DNA of 64,000 bases from Bifidobacterium margollesii (lineage in GTDB: Bacteria > Actinomycetota > Actinomycetes > Actinomycetales > Bifidobacteriaceae). Below, one piece after another: positions 44,171 to 53,927 of the stretch. The stretch's first letter is position 1, and each line of letters starts with the position of its first letter. Location: positions 1-64,000 of the forward strand of contig NZ_NMWU01000002.1 in assembly GCF_002860355.1 (NCBI RefSeq). Direction: 5' to 3'. The notes under the pieces were generated by a model, which searched no databases, was not told the origin of the DNA, and was given only the letters and a program-made list of their open reading frames with translations. The position numbers were made by a program, and so were the translations under genes.

Positions 44171-45388
44171 CTATGGGCGCTCCACGAACACGTATTCGCT
44201 CAATCGGCGCATCCCCTCCTCCACGCGCGACTTCGGCAGCGCCAGATTCACGCGCGCCGCGCACGGGTGCTGGAACATCCGGCCATCCTGCCACGCCACG
44301 CCCACGTCCCAGGCGCGCTTCTCCAGCTCGTCGAGGCTTTCGTCATGCCGTTCGCACCATTCGGTGCAGTCGAGGAACAGCATGTACGTCCCCTGAGGGC
44401 GGCTTACCGAAACCCCCTCGAAATGCTTGCGAATATAGTCGACCGCGTAATCCGCGTTCCCCTTCAGCACTTCCCGCAGCTCGTCGAGCCACACATGCCC
44501 CTCAGGTCGGTACGCGCCGATCAGCGCGTGCATGGACAGCACGTTCATCGAGTTGTAATGGGTCTTCTCGCTCACCGACTGCAGGCGATCGCGCAGATAC
44601 CGGCTGTATGCGATGTGGTAGCTGCCGACCAGGCCGGCCAGATTGAACGTCTTGCTCGGGGCGTAGAAGGCGATCGTGCGATTGCGCGCGTCGTCGTTCA
44701 CCGACTGCGTGGGAATGTGCCGGGCGTCTCCGAGAGTGAGGTCGGACCAGATCTCGTCGGAGATCACCACGCAGTCGTTGGCGCGGAACACCGCCATCGC
44801 CCGTTCGATCTCCCAGCGCTCCCACACGCGGCCGCAGGGATTGTGCGGCGAACAGAACACCACCGCATGGATGTTGTTCTCGCGTATCCTGCGATCCATA
44901 TCGTCGAAGTCCATGCGCCACACACCTTCGGCGTCCCGTTTGAGCGGACTGTGAACGATCCGGTAGCCGTTGCCGCCGATCGACTGGGTGAACCCGACAT
45001 AGGTGGGGGAGTGCAGCAGCACCGCGTCGCCGGGTGCGGCGAACGCCTTCAACGCGCTGACCACGCCGCCGAGCACGCCGTTCTCGTATCCGATGTGCTC
45101 GGGCCTGAGCCCGACGACCCCGTTGCGCGAGGCCTGCCATTCGATGATGCTGGCGAAGTACTCGTCGGTGGGTTCGAAATAGCCGAACAGCGGATGTTTG
45201 GCACGTTCGATGATCGCGGACTGGATCGTGGGTACCGTGGCGAAGTTCATATCCGCCACCCACATCGGGATCACGTCGAACCCCGGCTTCGGTGCGTCGG
45301 GTGCGATCGGGTGCGATCCCACCGCGTCGATGGCGATGGCGTCCTTGCCATGCCGGTCGATGATGGATGTGAAATCGTAGGTTGTCAT
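44171..45388 (-). CDS. PLP-dependent MalY/PatB-type C-S lyase or aminotransferase
   Basis: 405 residues with GGAG just before ATG 45388. A fold-type I PLP enzyme: MWVADMNFATVP near the N-terminus is the signature of the MalY/PatB group, FCSPHNPCGRVW precedes the VVISDEIWSDL motif, and APSKTFNLAGL holds the PLP lysine (Lys246). Members cleave cystathionine or other cysteine conjugates and some act as regulators. No linked sulphur gene is present. It is convergent with the symporter operon. Confidence 0.88.
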   Translation of the reverse strand: MTTYDFTSIIDRHGKDAIAIDAVGSHPIAPDAPKPGFDVIPMWVADMNFATVPTIQSAIIERAKHPLFGYFEPTDEYFASIIEWQASRNGVVGLRPEHIGYENGVLGGVVSALKAFAAPGDAVLLHSPTYVGFTQSIGGNGYRIVHSPLKRDAEGVWRMDFDDMDRRIRENNIHAVVFCSPHNPCGRVWERWEIERAMAVFRANDCVVISDEIWSDLTLGDARHIPTQSVNDDARNRTIAFYAPSKTFNLAGLVGSYHIAYSRYLRDRLQSVSEKTHYNSMNVLSMHALIGAYRPEGHVWLDELREVLKGNADYAVDYIRKHFEGVSVSRPQGTYMLFLDCTEWCERHDESLDELEKRAWDVGVAWQDGRMFQHPCAARVNLALPKSRVEEGMRRLSEYVFVERP

Positions 45389-45510
45389 GACTGCTCCTTC
45401 GATGCTGCCGACCTGCCGACGTCAGCATTCTACCGGCATTCCGCTGTCGGGCTATCGGTCGGGCTATCTGCTGGGCTGTCGGTACCCGGCGCATGGTCGG
45501 CGGGGCGGAT

Positions 45511-45539
45511 TTTGCAAAATCGGCGGGGTATGTCATAAT
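45511..45539 (+). promoter_or_regulatory. Promoter of tRNA-Gly
   Basis: TTTGCA (45511-45516), 17-bp spacer, CATAAT (45534-45539), about 28 bp before the mature 5' end. Confidence 0.55.
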
Positions 45540-45566
45540 CGTGACTCGGAAGTTTTGCGCTTCCAC

Positions 45567-45640
45567 GCGGATGTAGCTCAATGGTAGAGCCTCAGTCTTC
45601 CAAACTGATTACGCGGGTTCGATTCCCGTCATCCGCTCCA
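45567..45640 (+). tRNA. tRNA-Gly (TCC anticodon)
   Basis: Cloverleaf: acceptor GCGGATG pairs with CATCCGC, D-arm TAGCTCAATGGTAGAGC, anticodon stem TCAGT/ACTGA with loop CTTCCAA giving anticodon TCC, and T-arm GCGGGTTCGATTCCCGT. Discriminator T and an encoded CCA (45638-45640) follow. Confidence 0.97.
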
Positions 45641-45646
45641 CCCAGA

Positions 45647-45668
45647 CCCCGGCCAAGACCGGGGTTTT
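45647..45668 (+). terminator. Terminator of tRNA-Gly
   Basis: CCCCGG and CCGGGG arms followed by TTTT, seven bases after the CCA end. Confidence 0.8.
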
Positions 45669-45746
45669 GCATATCCGCCGATGATCGTCGTTGCCGTTTC
45701 GGCAGCGTCGCGCGATTCGGCGACGACCGGACAGGGGAGGATTCCA

Positions 45747-46487
45747 GTGACATCTCAGCGCTCCGATCAGAAAGCAGCCGATCAGAACGCGGCCGATCAG
45801 AAAGCGGCCGATCAGAACGCGGCCGATCGGCCGACGCCCGATCTGCCCGAGGTCAAGGGGCCGGAGGGCCGGTTGGTGCCGGCCACCGATCCGCGGGAGT
45901 CGCATCCGCGCGAACCCTCGTTGGCTGAAACGGAACGTCGTCGCTGGAACAAAACGTCGTGGGCGGTGTTCATCGCCGCGCTGTTCGTGGTGATCATCGT
46001 GCCGTATTGGGGCGGTCGTGTGCTGGCGTTGAACGAGACGGAATCGGTGATCTCCCTGATCCGACCGATCGATCCGCACGGCATGGCCCTGATCTCGTGG
46101 ACGGTGACCGTGGTGCTGGCCACGTCGCTCGCCATGGCGTTGATGGAGGCCCGGAAGGTGTATTGGCGGGTGCTGTTCCTCATCGCCTTCGCGTTGGAGC
46201 AGCTGATTTGCGGTGTGGGATTGCTGCGGCTGAATTTCTGGAATTCCACGTATGTGGTGTACGGGGATGCGGCCGCGCCGATCAACGCCTCGAACATCGG
46301 CGTGATCGGCGCCGCGGTGGGCGTGGCCGTGTTCGCCGTGGTGTATGTGGGGCTGTTGGTGTGCATCCGCAAGGATTCGCCGCTCAATATTCTTACGCGC
46401 AGCTGGTCGGCGCTCACGTTGTTCTTCGTCATCGAGATCATCGCTTTGCTGTTCGTGGAGTTCAGCGGTCTGTCCACGCTGGTGTAG
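45747..46487 (+). CDS. Four-TM membrane protein with repeat-rich N-terminus
   Basis: 246 residues from GTG 45747, seven bases after AGGGGAGG (45732-45739); the frame is open further upstream but lacks a ribosome site. The N-terminal about 75 residues are hydrophilic and contain four alternating repeats of about seven residues (DQKAADQ, NAADQKA). Four transmembrane segments follow (about 85-105, 125-145, 150-170, 195-215) plus a fifth short hydrophobic end. No family recognised. It lies between tRNA-Gly and rpsO with no obvious functional link. Confidence 0.72.
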   Translation: MTSQRSDQKAADQNAADQKAADQNAADRPTPDLPEVKGPEGRLVPATDPRESHPREPSLAETERRRWNKTSWAVFIAALFVVIIVPYWGGRVLALNETESVISLIRPIDPHGMALISWTVTVVLATSLAMALMEARKVYWRVLFLIAFALEQLICGVGLLRLNFWNSTYVVYGDAAAPINASNIGVIGAAVGVAVFAVVYVGLLVCIRKDSPLNILTRSWSALTLFFVIEIIALLFVEFSGLSTLV

Positions 46488-46513
46488 GCGTGCGTCGCGG
46501 TCCCGACCGTGTG

Positions 46514-46519
46514 TATAAT
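46514..46519 (+). promoter_or_regulatory. Consensus -10 box of rpsO
   Basis: A perfect TATAAT about 92 bases before the rpsO start; the -35 region is weak (TGCGTC-like). Confidence 0.55.
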
Positions 46520-46610
46520 ACTGTTTTGGCGTAAATCGCCCGCGGATAGAGAGCGCTTCGGTCATTGGGGCCGAGGCACCGCGCAACAAATCAAACCATA
46601 AGGAGGAGCT

Positions 46611-46880
46611 GTGGCTCTGAGCAACGCTGAAAAGCAGACAATCATCAACGAGTACGCGACGCACGAGGGCGACACCGGTTCCCCCGAGGTGCAGGTGGCT
46701 CTGCTGTCCAAGCGCATCGCCGACCTGACCGATCATCTCAAGGAGCACAAGCACGATCATCACTCTCGTCGTGGCATGCAGCTCATGATCGGTGATCGTC
46801 GTCGTCTGCTCGACTACCTCAAGCGCGTGGACATCAACCGTTACCGCTCCCTGATCGAGCGTCTCGGCCTGCGCCGCTAA
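46611..46880 (+). CDS. rpsO: 30S ribosomal protein S15
   Basis: 89 residues from GTG 46611, placed by AAGGAGG just before it. The helical S15 sequence is complete: [20 protein letters not shown], then [20 protein letters not shown] and [20 protein letters not shown]. It binds 16S rRNA early in small-subunit assembly. The usual bacterial rpsO-pnp order is kept, with a terminator between. Confidence 0.98.
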   Translation: MALSNAEKQTIINEYATHEGDTGSPEVQVALLSKRIADLTDHLKEHKHDHHSRRGMQLMIGDRRRLLDYLKRVDINRYRSLIERLGLRR

Positions 46881-46889
46881 CAATACTTC

Positions 46890-46923
46890 CGCCCGGGCAC
46901 CTATGATGGTGTTCGGGCGTTTT
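46890..46923 (+). terminator. Rho-independent terminator between rpsO and pnp
   Basis: CGCCCGGGCACC and GGTGTTCGGGCG arms (12 bp with one G-U pair), 6-base loop, then TTTT. Confidence 0.85.
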
Positions 46924-47117
46924 GCATATCGCCGTCCGACGGCAACAGGAAGATGGACCAAGAGGGTGGGTCGCAAGGTGCGGCCGGAGTAGGGTCCGAC
47001 GGAACGGTTGACACGAGGAACGCGGCCAAGGGGTCGCGAAACGGGAAATGTGAAGCACGTCCGCTGAAGAGGACACCGATAGTAGGTAATAGGAAACACA
47101 AGTAAAAGGAGGAACCC

Positions 47118-49856
47118 TTGGAGGGTCCCGAAATCAAGGCCGTAGAGGCCGTTATCGATAATGGTTCGTTTGGCAAGCGCACGCTGCGCTTTGAGACCGG
47201 TCGCCTCGCCCAGCAGGCCGATGGCGCCGTCGCCGCTTATCTTGACGATGATTCCATGGTGCTGAGCACCACCACCGCCGGTTCCAGCCCGAAGGAGAAC
47301 TACGACTTCTTCCCGCTGACCGTCGACGTTGAGGAGAAGATGTACGCCGCGGGCAAGATCCCCGGCTCCTTCTTCCGCCGCGAGGGTCGTCCGAGCTCCG
47401 AGGCCATTCTGGCCTGCCGCATCATCGACCGTCCGCTGCGCCCGCTGTTCCCGCACACGCTGCGCAACGAGGTCCAGGTCGTGGAGACGATCCTCTCCAT
47501 CAACCCTGACGACGCCTACGACGTCATCGCCCTGAACGCCGCATCCGCCTCCACGCTGATCTCCGGTCTGCCGTTCTCCGGCCCGGTCTCCGGTGTGCGC
47601 CTGGCGCTGATCGACGGTCAGTGGGTCGCCTTCCCGCGCTGGAGCGAGCGTGAACGCGCCGTGTTCGAGATCGTGGTCGCCGGCCGTGTGATTGAGAACG
47701 GCGACGTCGCCATCGCCATGATCGAGGCCGGTGCCGGTAAGAACGCCTGGAGCCTCATCTACGACGAGGGCCAGACCAAGCCGGACGAAACCGTGGTGGC
47801 CGGTGGTCTCGAAGCCGCCAAGCCGTTCATCAAGGTGATCTGCGAGGCTCAGAACGAGCTCAAGGCCAAGGCAGCCAAGGAAACCCGCGAATTCCAGCTC
47901 TTCCCCGAGTACACGGACGCGCTGTACAACCGCATCGACGAGATCGCCCACGGTCAGCTCGACGAGGCGCTTTCCATCGCCGAGAAGCTGCCGCGTCAGG
48001 ATCGTATCGCCGAGATCAAGCAGCAGGTGAAGGACACGCTGGCCGGCGAGTTCACCGACATGGACGATGCCGAGAAGGACAAGGAGATCGGCAACGCGTT
48101 CAAGGAGCTGCAGCGCCAGATCGTCCGCCGCCGCATCCTCACCCAGGACTACCGCATCGATGGCCGTGGCCTGCGCGACATCCGCACCCTTTCCGCCGAG
48201 GTCGACATCGTGCCCCGCGTGCATGGCTCCGCCCTGTTCCAGCGCGGAGAAACCCAGATCCTGGGCGTCACCACGCTGAACATGCTCAAGATGGAGCAGC
48301 AGATCGACGCGCTGTCCGGCCCGAACACCAAGCGTTACATGCACAACTACGAGATGCCGCCGTACTCCACCGGTGAGACCGGCCGTGTCGGCTCCCCGAA
48401 GCGTCGCGAGATCGGCCACGGCGCCCTCGCCGAGAAGGCCATCGTGCCGGTGCTGCCCAGCCGCGAGGAGTTCCCCTACGCCATCCGTCAGGTCTCCGAG
48501 GCCATCGGCTCCAACGGCTCCACCTCCATGGGCTCCGTGTGCGCATCCACCCTGTCGCTGCTTGCCGCCGGCGTGCCGCTGAAGGCTCCCGTTGCTGGCA
48601 TCGCCATGGGTCTGGTCTCCGGTGACGTGGATGGCCAGCACATCTACAAGACCCTCACCGATATTCTGGGCGCCGAGGATGCCTTCGGCGACATGGATTT
48701 CAAGGTGGCCGGCACCTCCGAGTTCATCACCGCCCTGCAGCTCGACACCAAGCTCGACGGCATTCCGGCCGATATTCTGGCCGCCGCCCTGCAGCAGGCT
48801 CATGAGGCCCGCGCCACGATCCTCGATCTCATCAACGAGTGCATCGACGGCCCGGCCGAGATGAGCGAGTATGCTCCGCGCATCATCACCACCACCGTTC
48901 CGGTCGAGAAGATCGGCGAGGTCATCGGCCCGAAGGGCAAGATGATCAACCAGATCCAGGAGGACACCGGCGCCGAGATCGCCATCGAGGATGACGGTAC
49001 CGTGTTCATCTCCTCCGAGGGTGGCGAGGCCGCCGAGAAGGCCCGTCAGATCATCGACCAGATCGCCAACCCGCATGTTCCCGAGGCCGGCGAGCAGTAC
49101 AACGGCACCGTGGTGAAGACCACCAGCTTCGGTGCGTTCGTCAACCTGACCCCCGGCACCGATGGTCTGCTGCACATCAGCCAGATCCGCAACCTCACCA
49201 ACGGCGAGCGCATCGACGCCGTGGAGGATGTGCTCAAGGAGGGCGACACCGTCGAGGTGGTCGTGCAGGGCGTGGATGATCGCGGCAAGATCTCGCTGGC
49301 CATCCCCGGTTTCGAGGATCAGGAGTCCGGCGCCGGTCGTGGCGGTGACCGTGGTGATCGCGGCGGTCGTGGTCGCGGTGATCGTGATGATCGTCGTGGC
49401 GGCCGTGATCGTGATGACCGCGGATACCGTGGTCGTGGACGTCGTGACGATCGTGATGATCGTCGTGGCCGTTCCGATCGTGATGATCGTCCGCGTCGCC
49501 GTCGCTACGACGATGATGATCGTGACGACTACCGTGGTGGCCGTGACGATCGTGACCGTGACTACGATCGTGATGACCGTCGTGGCGGCCGTGATCGCGA
49601 TCGTGATGACCGTGACTACCGTGATCGTGATGATCGCCCGCGTCGCCGTTCCAACCGTGATCGTGATGACCGTGACTTCGATCGCGATGACCGCCGCGAT
49701 GATCGTCCGCGTCGCCGTGGTGGCCGAGACGATCGCAACCCGCGCTACGCCGTTGACGATTCCTACGACGAGTACCGCGCCGATCGTGAGGAGCGTTCCG
49801 AGCGTCCGCGCCGTCGCGTCCGCCGTGACTTCGACCCGTTCGACGATGAGGACTGA
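47118..49856 (+). CDS. pnp: Polyribonucleotide nucleotidyltransferase
   Basis: 912 residues from TTG 47118, preceded by AAGGAGG; no ATG fits better. Two RNase PH domains ([22 protein letters not shown] in the first; [16 protein letters not shown] and [17 protein letters not shown] in the second) are followed by a KH domain ([19 protein letters not shown], about 598-616) and an S1 domain (from about 661). The catalytic core is normal; it degrades RNA 3'-5' using phosphate. The final about 175 residues are an unusual Arg/Asp/Gly tail with many [10 protein letters not shown]-like repeats, probably an RNA-binding disordered region. The underlying DNA is an imperfect CGTGATGATCGT-type repeat. Confidence 0.97.
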   Translation: MEGPEIKAVEAVIDNGSFGKRTLRFETGRLAQQADGAVAAYLDDDSMVLSTTTAGSSPKENYDFFPLTVDVEEKMYAAGKIPGSFFRREGRPSSEAILACRIIDRPLRPLFPHTLRNEVQVVETILSINPDDAYDVIALNAASASTLISGLPFSGPVSGVRLALIDGQWVAFPRWSERERAVFEIVVAGRVIENGDVAIAMIEAGAGKNAWSLIYDEGQTKPDETVVAGGLEAAKPFIKVICEAQNELKAKAAKETREFQLFPEYTDALYNRIDEIAHGQLDEALSIAEKLPRQDRIAEIKQQVKDTLAGEFTDMDDAEKDKEIGNAFKELQRQIVRRRILTQDYRIDGRGLRDIRTLSAEVDIVPRVHGSALFQRGETQILGVTTLNMLKMEQQIDALSGPNTKRYMHNYEMPPYSTGETGRVGSPKRREIGHGALAEKAIVPVLPSREEFPYAIRQVSEAIGSNGSTSMGSVCASTLSLLAAGVPLKAPVAGIAMGLVSGDVDGQHIYKTLTDILGAEDAFGDMDFKVAGTSEFITALQLDTKLDGIPADILAAALQQAHEARATILDLINECIDGPAEMSEYAPRIITTTVPVEKIGEVIGPKGKMINQIQEDTGAEIAIEDDGTVFISSEGGEAAEKARQIIDQIANPHVPEAGEQYNGTVVKTTSFGAFVNLTPGTDGLLHISQIRNLTNGERIDAVEDVLKEGDTVEVVVQGVDDRGKISLAIPGFEDQESGAGRGGDRGDRGGRGRGDRDDRRGGRDRDDRGYRGRGRRDDRDDRRGRSDRDDRPRRRRYDDDDRDDYRGGRDDRDRDYDRDDRRGGRDRDRDDRDYRDRDDRPRRRSNRDRDDRDFDRDDRRDDRPRRRGGRDDRNPRYAVDDSYDEYRADREERSERPRRRVRRDFDPFDDED
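49340..49740 (+). repeat. Degenerate CGTGATGAT-type repeat encoding the PNPase tail
   Basis: Imperfect recurrence of CGTGATGATCGTCGTGGC-like units over about 400 bp. It is coding in the pnp frame; the open antisense frames across it are by-products. Confidence 0.75.
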
Positions 49857-49887
49857 TCTTCGCTGACGAGGCTGAAGGTCTCTTACC

Positions 49888-49923
49888 AAGGGTTCCGGAT
49901 CATCTGCGTCCGGAACCCTTTTT
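49888..49923 (+). terminator. Terminator of pnp
   Basis: AAGGGTTCCGGA and TCCGGAACCCTT arms (12 bp, perfect), 9-base loop, then a T-run. The stretch to 50105 shows nothing recognisable. Confidence 0.9.
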
Positions 49924-50105
49924 CATATCCCGCCCCACGGCTTATTTGGTCATTTGCATCATGAAGACCGTCGATATGGTCTCTTTGTGAGCGGTGTTGC
50001 CAATTACGACGGAAAGCTGGCCGATCCGCTCAATAACCGTCGGCCGCCGTAATGGTCTGTTGGCCGCCGCTGACCATGCGATCGAAAAGAAAACCACGGC
50101 GGCGC

Positions 50106-50134
50106 TTGACAAACTTTCTGAATCGTTACAGAAT
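50106..50134 (+). promoter_or_regulatory. Promoter of the GH2 operon overlapped by a LacI-type operator
   Basis: TTGACA (50106-50111), 17-bp spacer, CAGAAT (50129-50134). The 16-bp palindrome TCTGAATCGTTACAGA (50117-50132) lies between and over the boxes, so a bound repressor would block polymerase directly. Confidence 0.65.
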
Positions 50135-50250
50135 AAAGATGTCGTTACGAAGGGGCCGACAGAAACACGGGTTTCCGGCGGAACGATGCAATGATGCAGC
50201 ACTCCGACCAATCATCTGAACCATGGTGCCGAAGTTGTTCGCGGATATTT

Positions 50251-50266
50251 TCTGAAACGATTCAGA
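50251..50266 (+). promoter_or_regulatory. Second LacI-type operator
   Basis: TCTGAAACGATTCAGA, a perfect palindrome except for its ACGA centre. It differs from the complement of the first operator by one base. Centres are 134 bp apart, which would allow a DNA loop by a tetrameric repressor. Confidence 0.65.
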
Positions 50267-50376
50267 TTCTGTTTCGGGACGATCCGCGAACACCGCGAAC
50301 ATCGCGAACCGTACGACGATGGCGCGGATGACTTGGACGGAACCGCAAGAACCGCAAGGAAAGGAATGGGATTGCA

Positions 50377-52275
50377 ATGACGCAGGAACATACGACTACG
50401 ACGCCGACGGGCACGGCGACGGGCACCGGGATCACCGATCGTCTGCGATACCCGAATCCGCAGAGGATCCGCAAGACGTGGATCGACCTCAACGGACAGT
50501 GGGATTTCTTCATTCCGAAGGAATCGGAGGCTCCGGAGACGGTCGAAGGCTCCGACCGGCCGGCGAACAACGCGCTCTACGATGATCCGGCCACGCTGGC
50601 CGCCGTGGAGTCCGTGGAATTTCCCGACTTCGACCGTACGATCGAAGTGCCGTACAGCTACACGTTCCCGAAGTCCGGCGTCGACGAGCCGGCGTACCAC
50701 CCCGTCGTCTGGTATCGACGGACGTTCACGGTGGCCACGCACCCGGACAAGCGATACCTGCTCAACTTCGAGGCCGTGGACTACGCCTGCGACGTCTGGG
50801 TCAACGGCAGTCATGTCGGCGGCCACGTCGGCGGCCACACGCCGTTCGCCTTCGACATCACGCAGTATCTCAACGGGAATGACAACGAACTCGTGGTCAA
50901 GGTGATCGATTTCAACCGTCCGGACCAGCCGCTCGGCAAGCAATCCTGGAAGGACGACAACTTCGCCTGCTGGTACACCCGCACCATCGGCATCTGGCAG
51001 AGCGTGTGGGTCGAGGAGGCGGGACGGACCTACCTCGACGACGTGATGATGACCCCGTCGGTGCGTGAATCGAAGCTCACCGTCGACGCCACGACCAACG
51101 ACCTCCAGGACGCCGAACTGCATTACTCGGTCTCGTTCCGCGGCGAGCCGATCGTCAACGGCTCCGTGTCGTTCACTGGCGGCCGCGCGCGATTCGACGT
51201 GCCGGTCCGCGACTGGACCGCCAACACCGGCGTCCGCCTGTGGAGCCCCGAGGATCCGAACCTGTACGACATCGACTTCATCGTCACCCAGCACGGCCGG
51301 CCGGTGGACGAGGTGTCCAGCTACTTCGGCATGCGCGACATCACCTCCGATGGCAGGCTGATCTTCCTCAATGATCAGAAGTACTACCTCAAGCTGCTGC
51401 TCAACCAGGGCTACTACAAGGACGCCGGCCTTACCGGCACGGCCGAGGAGGTGCGCGGCGACATCGAGAAGATGAAGGCCATGGGCTTCAACGGCAACCG
51501 CATCCACCAGAAGATCGAAAGCCACCGCGCGCTCTACCTGTGCGATTCGATCGGCTTCATCGCCTGGGCGGAATTCCCCAGCGCCTACGAGTTCGGGCCG
51601 CGCCTCATCGGCAACATCGAACGCGAACTGCCGGCGTATCTGTCCAAGCACGTCAACCACCCCGCCGTATTCGCCTACGTGCTGATGAACGAATCGTGGG
51701 GCGTGTTCGACGTCGCCCGCGACCGCAGACAGCAGACCTTCGTCGACTCCCTGTACTGGCAGGCCAAGGCGTACGACCCCTCCCGACTGGTGGTCGGCAA
51801 CGACGGCTACGAGCAGGCGATGACCGACATCTGCACGCTGCACGACTACAACGCCGACGCCGACGAACTGCTGGCGAGCTTCCAGGGCAAGGAGGACGAG
51901 GCCAAGGCCGGAGCCCCCTCGCCGATGTCCGGACGCCGTTCGTTCTGCCCGGGATACGACCGCCGTCAGGTGCCCGTGATGATCACCGAATACGGCGGCG
52001 TGGCCTACGAGAAGGGCGACGGTTCGCAGCGCGGCGATTCCTGGGGATACGGCGAGCGCGACGACGATCCGAAGCAGGTGGTGGACCGCATCCGTGCGCT
52101 CACCGAGGCCGTGATGGCCATCGACTACTGCGTCGGATTCTGCTACACGCAGACCACCGATGTGGAGCAGGAGGTCAACGGACTGCTCGACCACGATCAC
52201 GAATACAAGTTCGATCCCGAGGAGATCCGGTCGATCCTGCTCTCCGCCCACACCTACGGCTACGTGCAGGTCTGA
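50377..52275 (+). CDS. Glycoside hydrolase family 2 enzyme (beta-glucuronidase/galactosidase-like)
   Basis: 632 residues from ATG 50377 (AAGGAAAGG upstream). GH2 order: sugar-binding jelly-roll (RIRKTWIDLNGQWDF, VWVNGSHVGGH), an Ig-like domain, and a TIM barrel. Acid/base Glu439 lies in LMNESWG and nucleophile Glu538 in ITEYGGVA. The TEYGG and NESWG contexts are closer to glucuronidase-type GH2 enzymes than to LacZ, but many bifidobacterial members act on galactosides or arabinosides. No signal peptide, so it acts on imported sugar. Operon with a GPH transporter and a LacI regulator. Confidence 0.88.
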   Translation: MTQEHTTTTPTGTATGTGITDRLRYPNPQRIRKTWIDLNGQWDFFIPKESEAPETVEGSDRPANNALYDDPATLAAVESVEFPDFDRTIEVPYSYTFPKSGVDEPAYHPVVWYRRTFTVATHPDKRYLLNFEAVDYACDVWVNGSHVGGHVGGHTPFAFDITQYLNGNDNELVVKVIDFNRPDQPLGKQSWKDDNFACWYTRTIGIWQSVWVEEAGRTYLDDVMMTPSVRESKLTVDATTNDLQDAELHYSVSFRGEPIVNGSVSFTGGRARFDVPVRDWTANTGVRLWSPEDPNLYDIDFIVTQHGRPVDEVSSYFGMRDITSDGRLIFLNDQKYYLKLLLNQGYYKDAGLTGTAEEVRGDIEKMKAMGFNGNRIHQKIESHRALYLCDSIGFIAWAEFPSAYEFGPRLIGNIERELPAYLSKHVNHPAVFAYVLMNESWGVFDVARDRRQQTFVDSLYWQAKAYDPSRLVVGNDGYEQAMTDICTLHDYNADADELLASFQGKEDEAKAGAPSPMSGRRSFCPGYDRRQVPVMITEYGGVAYEKGDGSQRGDSWGYGERDDDPKQVVDRIRALTEAVMAIDYCVGFCYTQTTDVEQEVNGLLDHDHEYKFDPEEIRSILLSAHTYGYVQV

Positions 52276-52319
52276 CCGACGAAACGGATAGTCAAACAAC
52301 CAAAGGAAGAAGGAATATC

Positions 52320-53741
52320 ATGACCAACCCAACGACAACGTCGTCGTCCGGCGCCCCGGTCGCCAAATCCGACGACAAGGTGACGGTCAAGGAGTACGCC
52401 GCCTACTTCTGCTACGGCTTCGGCCAATGCTTCAGCTACGGCATCATCGGCAGTTTCATCCTGATCTACTACACCGACGTGGTGGGCATCTCCTCGGTGA
52501 TCGCCAGCGCGATCTTCCTCATCGCCCGCCTGTGGGACGCCGTGTTCGACCCGCTGGTCTCCGGTTTCATGGATTCGCGCGCCCCCAGCAAGGACGGCAA
52601 GTTCCGCAAGTGGATGAAGCTCGCGCCGATCTTCGTGGTCGTCTCCACCATCGCCTGCTTCATCAACCCCGACATCTCCCTCACCGGAAAGATCGTGTTC
52701 TGCGGCGCCACCTACATTCTGTGGGGCACCTGCTACGCCTTCTCCGACATCCCGTTCTGGTCGCTCTCCACCGTGATGTCGCGTGACCGCCAGACCCGAA
52801 CCGACCTTGTGACCACCGCGAACATCGGCGTCTCAGCCGGCATCGCCATGGCCGGCATCATCATGCCGGTGATGCTCGCCCAGTTCAAGCAGAGCCACAC
52901 GCCCTCCCAGAGCTACCTGATCGCCGTGTCGATCCTGATGATCGCGGGCTTCGTGATCATGGAGTTCGGCTACCTGTTCACCAAGGAGCGCATCTCCGCC
53001 TCCGCCAAGGCCGAGAAGCTCACGTACGGTCAGGTGTTCGAAGCGGTGAAGGCCAACAAGTACATGATGATGATCCTGGTGATCTTCTTCCTGAAGTTCT
53101 TCATGGAGATGGTCAACAACATGATGATCTACTTCTTCACCTACAACATGTCCGACGCCGGTCTGATGACCGGATTCGGCCTGATCGGCACCCTGAGCGC
53201 ACTGACGTTCTTCCTGATCCCCGTGCTCACCCGCCGGTTCAAGAAGATCTCCATCGTGCGCGTGCTGCTGATCTCCGAGATCATCTTCCGCGTGATCTTC
53301 TTCTTCGTCGGCTACTCGAACACCGTGCTCACCTTCGTGTTCATCGGCATCACCTGGTGCCTGTACGGCATGAGCAATCCGATCCTCTCCGCCATGCTGG
53401 CCGAGACCATCGAATACTCGCAGGTCAAGACCGGCCACCGCGCCGAGGCCGTGGTGTTCGGCGGGCAGACGTTCTCCAGCAAGCTCGCCATCGCGCTCGC
53501 CGGTGCCACCACCGGTCTGCTGCTCACGTTCCTCGGCTACCAGCCGAACGTGGCGCAGACCTCCGGCACGCTGGACGGCCTGTTCTTCGTGATCTCCATC
53601 CTGCCGGCGATCGGCGCGCTGCTGAAGTTCCTGATCCTCACCAAGTACGATTACACGGAGACGGAATTCAAGGAATGCCAGCGGATCCTGGTCGAGCGCG
53701 GTGCCGAAGGGTACAAGACCGCTCCGGAGGATCTCGCCTGA
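52320..53741 (+). CDS. GPH-family (MelB-like) glycoside:cation symporter
   Basis: 473 residues from ATG 52320, 44 bp after the hydrolase stop, with AAGGAAGAAGG upstream. Twelve transmembrane segments. GPH features are FIARLWDAVFDPLVSGFMDSR-type sequence in the first cytoplasmic loop (about residues 65-85, with the Asp residues used for cation coupling) and DIPFWSLSTVMSRDRQTRT near 145-160. It imports the glycoside that the GH2 enzyme splits. The stop overlaps the first unit of a 17-bp tandem repeat. Confidence 0.9.
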   Translation: MTNPTTTSSSGAPVAKSDDKVTVKEYAAYFCYGFGQCFSYGIIGSFILIYYTDVVGISSVIASAIFLIARLWDAVFDPLVSGFMDSRAPSKDGKFRKWMKLAPIFVVVSTIACFINPDISLTGKIVFCGATYILWGTCYAFSDIPFWSLSTVMSRDRQTRTDLVTTANIGVSAGIAMAGIIMPVMLAQFKQSHTPSQSYLIAVSILMIAGFVIMEFGYLFTKERISASAKAEKLTYGQVFEAVKANKYMMMILVIFFLKFFMEMVNNMMIYFFTYNMSDAGLMTGFGLIGTLSALTFFLIPVLTRRFKKISIVRVLLISEIIFRVIFFFVGYSNTVLTFVFIGITWCLYGMSNPILSAMLAETIEYSQVKTGHRAEAVVFGGQTFSSKLAIALAGATTGLLLTFLGYQPNVAQTSGTLDGLFFVISILPAIGALLKFLILTKYDYTETEFKECQRILVERGAEGYKTAPEDLA

Positions 53742-53807
53742 TCCCGATGATTGCCTGATCCCGATGATTGTCGGATCGTGATGATTGTCGGATCGTGATG
53801 ATCGGCA
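53740..53807 (+). repeat. Four 17-bp tandem repeats after the transporter gene
   Basis: Units of the form GATCCCGATGATTGCCT, GATCCCGATGATTGTCG, GATCGTGATGATTGTCG and GATCGTGATGATCGGCA, starting at the stop codon. Probably a slippage product. Confidence 0.75.
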
Positions 53808-53843
53808 GATTGTGGCAATCGCCGTCCGGCGGTCAGAGCGAAC

Positions 53844-53912
53844 GCCTACGATGAGGTTCGGACTCGAACGGAGTCCTCGACAACAGAGTCGGATCTCATC
53901 GTGGGCGTTTTT
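53844..53912 (+). terminator. Terminator between the GPH gene and lacI-type gene
   Basis: 13-base arms (CGCCTACGATGAG at 53844-53856, CTCATCGTGGGCG at 53895-53907) enclose a further GGACTC/GAGTCC stem and are followed by TTTTT. It overlaps a possible upstream GTG start (53901) of the regulator, arguing for the later start. Confidence 0.75.
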
Positions 53913-53927
53913 CGGAAAGGGGAGACC

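Noticed and set aside
45609-49889. 1426-codon open frame on the minus strand
   Set aside because: It is antisense to tRNA-Gly, a membrane-protein gene, rpsO and pnp; the composition (runs of Thr/Ile/Val from the pnp repeat) is that of a shadow frame in GC-rich DNA.
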